Source of the DNA: Desulfocapsa sp.
GTDB taxonomy: Bacteria; Desulfobacterota; Desulfobulbia; Desulfobulbales; Desulfocapsaceae
Direction of reading: 5' to 3'
NCBI GenBank assembly: GCA_029942265.1
Contig: JAOZTO010000043.1
Span: 1-11,260, forward strand
DNA: 11,260 nt
A model generated the notes under the pieces. The model saw nothing but the letters and a program-made list of their open reading frames with translations, was not told the DNA's origin and did no database searches. This document shows positions 6,533 through 11,260 of this stretch, in pieces; the first letter of the stretch is position 1, and every line of letters begins with the position of its first letter. The position numbers and the translations under genes are program-made.

Positions 6533-7672
6533 CTAGGTAATTTTGTCGCCTCTCTTACGAGGCGTTTCACCGAGCATGCTGGCAATTATATGTTGTGTAA
6601 TAAAACCTTTATAGGTACCGTTATCGTCTACCACCGGTAGCCAATCGCATGCGTGCACATACATTTGAGAAACAGCATCATGCAGATTATCATTTTCATG
6701 AATTGTTCCTGGAATCGGACTGATGTACTCACCGACCATTCCCCCCTCTTCGCCTTTGATCTTTTCCCTAGTAAGATAACCACGCGCACGACCCTGCGGG
6801 CCTACCATTACGGCAAGGTGAACATTTCGATCGCGCATTTTGTTTTCAGCTTTTTCCAGTGAATCCTCTGCCTTTACGGCTGCAAGGAAAGGTAGTACTG
6901 CTTCAGAGACTTTAATGAGCGTAAGCCGTTTCAAAGCTCGATCCGTCCCAACAAAATCTTTAATAAAACTATTTTTCGGGTTAGAGAGAATTTCATCGGG
7001 CGTATCACACTGTTCAAGAATCCCGTCTCTGAAAATTGCGATTTTATCTCCCATTTTTATCGCTTCGTTGATATCATGACTGACAAACAAAACGGTCTTT
7101 CCCAATTCCGCATTCATTTTCAAAAATTCGTCCTGAATCACTGCACGATTGATAGGATCAATAGCACCAAAAGGCTCATCCATCAGCAGCACTGGAGGAT
7201 CCGCAGCAAGAGCCCGAATCACACCGATACGCTGTTGCTGACCTCCGGAAAGTTCTCGGGGATAACGTTTTAAAAATATACTTGGATCAAGGTTGACCAT
7301 ATCCATCAATTCACTGGCCTTTTCTCTACTTTTTTTCTTGTCCATTCTAAGTAGATCAGGTACCACGCAAATATTACTTTCGATGGTCATGTTCGGAAAA
7401 AGACCAATTTGCTGAATTACATATCCAATTTCACGCCTGAGGGTAATGGCATCAAGATCATCTGTATCCTTACCGTCAATATAAATCTTTCCGGATGTCT
7501 TGGGGATCAATTTATTGATCATTTTCAAGGCTGTGGTTTTCCCACAACCAGACGGCCCTAAAAAGATACAAATTTCACCTTTACCTACTTCCATGGAAAC
7601 ATTATTGGCGGCAATTATCGGCTCCTTTCCTGGTACCTCAAAATGTTTGGTCAAATTTTCAAGTCGAATCAT
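6533..7672 (-). CDS. Betaine ABC transporter ATP-binding protein with CBS domains
   Basis: A 379-residue ATPase of the ProV/OpuCA/OsmV class that powers osmoprotectant import. It has Walker A GPSGCGKTT (39-47), Q-loop VIQQ (85-88), signature LSGGQ (141-145), Walker B VLLMDEP (161-167) and H-loop SHD (198-200). After the nucleotide-binding domain, residues from about 252 to 368 form a CBS pair (for example DWLPVVDDNGTYKGFI), which in OpuA-type transporters senses ionic strength or nucleotides. Its ATG overlaps the TGA of the upstream permease by four bases (ATGA), so translation is coupled. All catalytic motifs are intact. Confidence 0.95.
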   Translation of the reverse strand: MIRLENLTKHFEVPGKEPIIAANNVSMEVGKGEICIFLGPSGCGKTTALKMINKLIPKTSGKIYIDGKDTDDLDAITLRREIGYVIQQIGLFPNMTIESNICVVPDLLRMDKKKSREKASELMDMVNLDPSIFLKRYPRELSGGQQQRIGVIRALAADPPVLLMDEPFGAIDPINRAVIQDEFLKMNAELGKTVLFVSHDINEAIKMGDKIAIFRDGILEQCDTPDEILSNPKNSFIKDFVGTDRALKRLTLIKVSEAVLPFLAAVKAEDSLEKAENKMRDRNVHLAVMVGPQGRARGYLTREKIKGEEGGMVGEYISPIPGTIHENDNLHDAVSQMYVHACDWLPVVDDNGTYKGFITQHIIASMLGETPRKRGDKIT

Positions 7673-8331
7673 GACGTCACCTCACTTAAGCCTTTTGGAG
7701 TCAATATTTTTTGCAGAAGTAAAAAGAGATAATCCGCAATAATCGCAAGCAAAGAAACTGCAACAGCACCTACAATAAGTTTGGTACTGTTGGTGCCAGT
7801 AATTCCCTCGTTAATGATAGTCCCCAGTCCTCCGGCACCTATGTATACAGCAATCGTTGCAACTGCGATGTTCATCACCACAGCCATCCTAACACCGGCC
7901 ATGACGACGGGCACAGCAAGAGGAATTTCAACTTTTGAAAGACGCTGCCAGTCGCTCATCCCCATGCCTTTTGCCGCCTCTCTAAGTGCAGGGTCGATGT
8001 TGTTTATTGCAGTATATGTGTTACGAATAATAGGTAGTTGTGAATATAAGAATATTGCAATCGCCGCCGGCCAGAAGCCAATTCCGCGATTAACCATCGA
8101 CAATATCGGTATCATCAGGCCAAACATCGCCACAGACGGTATGGTGATAATCACTGAAGCTACATACAAAACCTTTTCCGCAAGTTTTTTATCCTTGGTA
8201 ATTAAGATACCAATGGGTACACCGGAAAAAATCGCTGCGCCCACGGATATGCTCACCAAATAGAGGTGCTCAATTGTCAGCTTGAGAATAGTCGGGTAAT
8301 TATTCGTGACATATCGGATAATATCTTCCAT
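7669..8331 (-). CDS. Betaine ABC transporter permease (first gene of operon)
   Basis: A 220-residue inner membrane permease of the OpuC/YehW type and first gene of the transporter operon. Hydrophobic stretches lie near 22-44, 55-80, 86-104, 138-165 and 186-205. The EAA loop is REAAKGMGMSDWQRLSKVEIP (117-137), and GAGGLG (166-171) is typical of this class. Its ATG at 8331 follows AGGTG with a 4-base spacer. It differs clearly from the second permease, so the channel is a heterodimer, the OsmF-type arrangement. A roughly 260-base leader carrying a degenerate repeat would precede it if the promoter near 8593 is used. Confidence 0.92.
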   Translation of the reverse strand: MEDIIRYVTNNYPTILKLTIEHLYLVSISVGAAIFSGVPIGILITKDKKLAEKVLYVASVIITIPSVAMFGLMIPILSMVNRGIGFWPAAIAIFLYSQLPIIRNTYTAINNIDPALREAAKGMGMSDWQRLSKVEIPLAVPVVMAGVRMAVVMNIAVATIAVYIGAGGLGTIINEGITGTNSTKLIVGAVAVSLLAIIADYLFLLLQKILTPKGLSEVTS

Positions 8332-8377
8332 TAATCACCTATGATATTGAATTCATTACGTTGCATACCGGTTAAGT

Positions 8378-8535
8378 GTAAATATTCTACTAGTCCCCAT
8401 CTTCGTTCTATTCGATCTGTTCACATATAAACTAATATGGTTCACAATCCGGATCAAGCGAAGATGGGAAGCACTATCCAAACATTTACAGTTCAGTGAT
8501 TGAGCCTATTTTTGAACCCAAGCTGAACAATTTCC
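8378..8535. mobile_element. Degenerate miniature element, long form (copy R3)
   Basis: It matches the long copy at 85-243 over its whole length. It begins GTAAATATTC, keeps the central GTTCACATAT and GGATCAAGCGAA blocks and the AACATTTACAGTTCAGTG block, but the right end has decayed. An inner stem CCCATCTTCG/CGAAGATGGG (8396-8405 with 8459-8468) is perfect. No target duplication remains. It lies between the transporter start and the likely promoter, so it would be transcribed as part of the leader RNA. Confidence 0.7.
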
Positions 8536-8592
8536 ACAAAATACCTCTTGCTTGCAGGAAGTAAAACAAAATTAGTCATAATCAGCATGGTT

Positions 8593-8655
8593 TGTCAAGA
8601 AAAAAAACACTACTGACAGCTTTTGTTTCATTTTGGTTGCAGATTTTTCTTGACA
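8593..8655. promoter_or_regulatory. Inverted pair of TTGACA boxes (candidate divergent promoters or operator)
   Basis: TGTCAAGAAAAA (8593-8604) and TTTTTCTTGACA (8644-8655) are perfect 12-base inverted copies separated by 39 bases. Each contains a consensus -35 hexamer, one pointing at the transporter operon and the other at the RpiR gene. Matching -10 boxes are poor: TAATTT 18 bases on for the minus strand, and none obvious on the plus strand. They could equally be two operator half-sites. Confidence 0.4.
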
Positions 8656-8762
8656 GCAAAACCTTTTGTGAGGCTTGAAACATTCAGTTTATCTTATATA
8701 GCTAGCACTTTATTGTAAATTGTTATAATATTATACATACAAAAACAAATTAAGATTCTGAG

Positions 8763-8823
8763 TTTAGAATTCAGTGGCTGAGCTTACCGAACCCTTCTCT
8801 TTGAACCCAACCCGAATATTTAC
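8763..8823. mobile_element. Remnant of a miniature element, right end (copy R4)
   Basis: The sequence TTCAGTGGCTGAGC, then TTTGAACCCAACCCGAATATTTAC, follows the right half of the family. It ends in CCCGAATATTTAC, the exact inverse of the left terminus of the other copies. The left half is missing or unrecognisable and no target duplication is seen. It lies about 170 bp upstream of the RpiR gene. Confidence 0.6.
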
Positions 8824-8874
8824 TCAATACTACGCACGTTCTTATAAAAAACAGGTGAATAGAGACATCTCCAG

Positions 8875-8897
8875 ATTACCTGAATTCCATAGGTAAT
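8875..8897. promoter_or_regulatory. Inverted repeat upstream of the RpiR gene (candidate operator)
   Basis: ATTACCT (8875-8881) and AGGTAAT (8891-8897) are perfect 7-base inverted copies with a 9-base spacer. Further half-sites CAGGT (8852-8856) and ACCTG (8916-8920) lie on either side. The position, about 95 bp before the regulator's start, suits autoregulation, but no known consensus was matched. Confidence 0.35.
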
Positions 8898-8989
8898 AAA
8901 AAAAACGGCATAACTACCTGCAGAATATTGTTAGGCTCTGCATTGTCAGTTTTTCCCACCAATAATTTCTTATTAAAAACTAAATACAG

Positions 8990-9853
8990 ATGAGCAAAAA
9001 CAAAACCGATCTAAAAAAAATCATTGAGGCCAGATACTCGGAACTCACTTCAAAGAGTAAAAAACTTGCTGAGTTTACCCTTTCCCATCCTGAAAAAGCG
9101 GTGTTCATGACCACCCGGGAATTAGCCGCAGCAGTGGACGTCAGTGAAGCAACAGTGGTTCGTTTTGTACGACAATTACTTTACCCCAGCTATGCGTCAT
9201 TTATAACATCGTTAAAAGAACTGATAGATACGAGACTCACATTAATTGACAGAGAAAAACTCGTCCCTGTGTTCCGCAGCGATGATGCGGAACTTGACAG
9301 GATAACCAACCAGGATATTGCAAACATCAGAGCTATGCGACAAGAACTTGATTTGTCTGAGGTTAAAAAAATCAAGAAAATCTTAAAAGAATCTGAAGCA
9401 ATTCATATTATCGGTTCACGACTTTCTTATACCTCTGCATATTATATGGGCTGGATCATGACTAAGGTGAGAAGGAATGTTCACATTTTAAAAGGGAGTG
9501 ACAGAACAACCATTGACTGGCTGACATTTGCTTCTAAAAAGTCTGCTGTTGTCGTTGTTGCTACTTCAAGGTATCCTAACGAATTAATCAGAATGGGGAA
9601 ACTTGTAAAACGACTAAAACTGAAATTAATACTGCTGACAGACAGTACGTCATGCCCTTTGATTCAATTCAGTGATCACGTTCTCATTGCACCTTTACAA
9701 TCAGTTCCTTTCCTCGGGAACCCGGCATCCCTGATCAGTCTGATCAATTACCTAGTTCATTCACTAGCTGTAGATATGGGGAAAAAACTCAAAATTCACC
9801 AAGAACAACTTGAGGAGGCTTACTTACAAAACGATATCCTATTTTACTACTAG
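8990..9853 (+). CDS. RpiR family transcriptional regulator (HTH plus SIS domain)
   Basis: This 287-residue regulator has the standard RpiR layout. Residues 1-77 form the N-terminal DNA-binding domain, with the helix-turn-helix in TTRELAAAVDVSEATVVRFVRQL (41-63). A SIS domain covers about 135-262, starting HIIGSRLSYTSAYY. SIS domains usually bind phosphosugars, but RpiR members next to amine or amino acid uptake genes can sense other ligands. The ATG at 8990 is just after an in-frame stop and lacks a clear Shine-Dalgarno sequence; the N-terminal residues fit the family, so the start stands. It is divergent from the betaine transporter operon, which is its likely target. Confidence 0.93.
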   Translation: MSKNKTDLKKIIEARYSELTSKSKKLAEFTLSHPEKAVFMTTRELAAAVDVSEATVVRFVRQLLYPSYASFITSLKELIDTRLTLIDREKLVPVFRSDDAELDRITNQDIANIRAMRQELDLSEVKKIKKILKESEAIHIIGSRLSYTSAYYMGWIMTKVRRNVHILKGSDRTTIDWLTFASKKSAVVVVATSRYPNELIRMGKLVKRLKLKLILLTDSTSCPLIQFSDHVLIAPLQSVPFLGNPASLISLINYLVHSLAVDMGKKLKIHQEQLEEAYLQNDILFYY

Positions 9854-9917
9854 GCTTCAACGCTAGGAGGCTGTCCAAGAACAAACTGAAGTGTTCAAGC
9901 AAAGGAACACAAACACA

Positions 9918-10046
9918 ATGCCACCAATTAAAAAACATGAACGTCACGACATCACCAGAGTTCTTGAATTTGCAAAAATGTTCACCGAAAAATATGGCGA
10001 GTATGATGCATTATACGCTTACTGCCGTTTAACAGAATCAACTTAA
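9918..10046 (+). CDS. Small unrecognised protein (42 residues)
   Basis: The ATG at 9918 is preceded by AAAGGA with an 11-base spacer, and the frame codes for 42 residues starting MPPIKKHERHD. The sequence is hydrophilic and probably helical, rich in Lys, Glu and Tyr, with the segment FTEKYGEYDALYAYCR. It has no membrane segment and no motif I recognise. It lies 64 bases after the RpiR gene and 56 before the transporter gene, on the same strand. The frame is open upstream as far as 9867, so it could be the tail of a broken gene rather than a complete small one. Confidence 0.4.
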   Translation: MPPIKKHERHDITRVLEFAKMFTEKYGEYDALYAYCRLTEST

Positions 10047-10102
10047 AGCTACCTTAATACATCCTTACCACCTATATATGATTTTTGTATTTGTATTGGA
10101 TT

Positions 10103-11260
10103 ATGACCACACTCTCTAAAAATCGTGTTCGCAGTATTGCTGATTTTCTGGCTCTGAAACGCTCCACCCTTGGTATTCTTGCCATGGTTGCGCTTATTTT
10201 GCTTGGCGAGCGCATGGCGGAGCGTTTTTTACCGATTTACCTGATGGCTATCGGGGGAAGTGCCTTAACCATCGGTCTTTTAAACGGTCTTGATAATTTT
10301 CTTTCGGCTGTTTATTCCTTTCTTGGTGGCTATCTATCAGATCGTTTTGGCACTAAACGGGCATTACTGTTCTGCAACTGTGCAGCCATGTTCGGGTTTT
10401 CTATAGTTATCCTGATTCCCGCCTGGCAGGCGGTGATCATCGGTGCAGTCTTTTTTCTTTCATGGAGTGCAATCTCTCTGCCTGCAACCATGAAACTTGT
10501 CACAGAAGTACTTCCCATGGAAAAACGCACCATGGGCGTTTCCATGCTCGCCCTCGTGCGTCGTATCCCAATGGCTTTAGGGCCGCTTCTAGGCGGAGTT
10601 TGTATTGGAATATGGGGTGAAAAAGATGGGGTTCGGGCAGCTTTTGTTGTGGCTCTGCTTCTTGCTGCCGTTGCAACAGTTATTCAGCAGCGTTTTATTG
10701 AAGACACACCAACTGAAGCAGACAAAAAAAGAGACCGGCTGGCTGCCGAGAAAAACCCGCTCAAACTTCTGCATCATATGTCGCCGGACCTAAAACGCTT
10801 ACTTGTGTCTGATATCCTGATTCGCTATTGTGAACAGATTCCCTATGCCTTCGTTGTTATCTGGTGCATGAAAACCATTGCTCATCCTATTTCGGCTATT
10901 CAGTTTGGTGTTTTGACGTCCATTGAGATGTTCACCGCTCTACTGGTGTATATCCCGGTCGCCTATATGGCCGACAAAGGCGGTAAAAAAATCTTTGTTT
11001 TGATTACATTTGGCTTTTTCACTCTCTTTCCCCTGGCTCTGCTCTTCAGTCAGTCTTTTGCTGTGCTGGTGCCTGCCTTCATACTAAGAGGATTAAAAGA
11101 ATTTGGCGAGCCAACCAGAAAAGCTCTTATTATGGATCTTGCTCCCGAAGAACGTAAGGCCGCAGTGTTTGGTTTGTATTATATGCTTCGCGACATCGTT
11201 GTTTCGATTGCAGCCTTTGGCGGTGCATTCTTATGGATGATCAGTCCCACCGTTAATTTT
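10103..11260 (+). CDS. Major facilitator superfamily transporter (partial, 3' end beyond window)
   Basis: A frame from the ATG at 10103 stays open for 386 codons to the last base of the window. It codes for a multi-pass inner membrane protein with about ten hydrophobic segments visible. The MFS loop motif is present after the second segment, GGYLSDRFGTKRA (75-87), and repeated in degenerate form in the second half, AYMADKGGKK (288-297). A large cytoplasmic loop (about 200-230, charged) separates the halves, as usual. The segment LKEFGEPTRKALIMDLAPEE (331-350) is typical of drug/metabolite-type MFS exporters. The ribosome binding site is weak (TTGGA). The substrate cannot be told from sequence. 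GC content looks higher than in the surrounding intergenic DNA but ordinary for a gene here. Confidence 0.9.
   Translation, partial: MTTLSKNRVRSIADFLALKRSTLGILAMVALILLGERMAERFLPIYLMAIGGSALTIGLLNGLDNFLSAVYSFLGGYLSDRFGTKRALLFCNCAAMFGFSIVILIPAWQAVIIGAVFFLSWSAISLPATMKLVTEVLPMEKRTMGVSMLALVRRIPMALGPLLGGVCIGIWGEKDGVRAAFVVALLLAAVATVIQQRFIEDTPTEADKKRDRLAAEKNPLKLLHHMSPDLKRLLVSDILIRYCEQIPYAFVVIWCMKTIAHPISAIQFGVLTSIEMFTALLVYIPVAYMADKGGKKIFVLITFGFFTLFPLALLFSQSFAVLVPAFILRGLKEFGEPTRKALIMDLAPEERKAAVFGLYYMLRDIVVSIAAFGGAFLWMISPTVNF

Larger units (their letters stand above)
8332..8989. other. 658 bp divergent intergenic region between transporter operon and RpiR gene
   Basis: It holds a degenerate miniature element (8378-8535), a pair of inverted TTGACA boxes (8593-8655), an element remnant (about 8763-8823) and several AGGT half-sites (8852-8920) before the regulator. 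I see no coding sequence in it. This is the natural place for RpiR-mediated control of both directions. Confidence 0.6.

Noticed and set aside
7781..8263. A 160-codon plus-strand frame rich in Ile, Ala and Thr
   Set aside because: It is the antisense shadow of the first permease gene, whose hydrophobic codons give long open frames on the other strand.
9885..9910. Hairpin GTGTTC/GAACAC as a terminator after the RpiR gene
   Set aside because: The stem is only six base pairs, has no T-run, and competes with an overlapping GAACA/TGTTC pairing.

Overview
The window looks like a piece of a moderately AT-rich bacterial chromosome carrying a module for uptake and breakdown of a quaternary amine (a betaine-like compound). 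The gene content is an MttB-superfamily methyltransferase without pyrrolysine, an OpuC/OsmF-type betaine ABC transporter, an MmgE/PrpD protein, a nitrilase-superfamily hydrolase and an RpiR regulator. It would suit an anaerobe with corrinoid-dependent methyl transfer, such as a sulfate-reducing Desulfobacterota. That taxonomic guess is inference from gene content; no rRNA or marker gene is present.

Layout, left to right. Positions 1-59 hold the first codons of a minus-strand gene that runs off the window, possibly a membrane transporter. A mobile-element-like repeat (85-243) follows. A carbon-nitrogen hydrolase (300-1211, minus) and an MmgE/PrpD protein (1211-2569, minus) overlap by one base in TGATG. 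A 280 bp gap carries a 79 bp miniature element sitting right on the MmgE/PrpD ribosome binding site, then a second palindromic, REP-like block. The MttB-family gene (2850-4313, minus) comes next. The 535 bp gap 4314-4848 holds a perfect miniature element with an 8 bp target duplication and a bidirectional terminator. A tight four-gene minus-strand ABC operon follows (8331 down to 4849: permease, ATPase with CBS domains, permease, binding protein). A 658 bp divergent regulatory region (8332-8989) holds two more degenerate repeat copies, a pair of inverted TTGACA boxes and several AGGT half-sites. The plus strand then carries an RpiR regulator (8990-9853), a small unrecognised ORF (9918-10046) and the first 386 codons of a major facilitator transporter (10103 to the window end).

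How it may work together: the divergent RpiR protein would control the transporter. The transporter would import a betaine-like substrate, and the MttB homologue would move one methyl group to a corrinoid protein. The MmgE/PrpD protein and the hydrolase would process the substrate or its demethylated product. The corrinoid protein and the corrinoid-to-folate methyltransferase are not in this window, and the substrate cannot be read from sequence.

The most distinctive non-coding content is a family of small non-autonomous elements in almost every large intergenic gap. They have termini beginning GTAA (or GTTA) and 8 bp target duplications, the hallmarks of the IS66 family, and some copies contain a nested palindrome.
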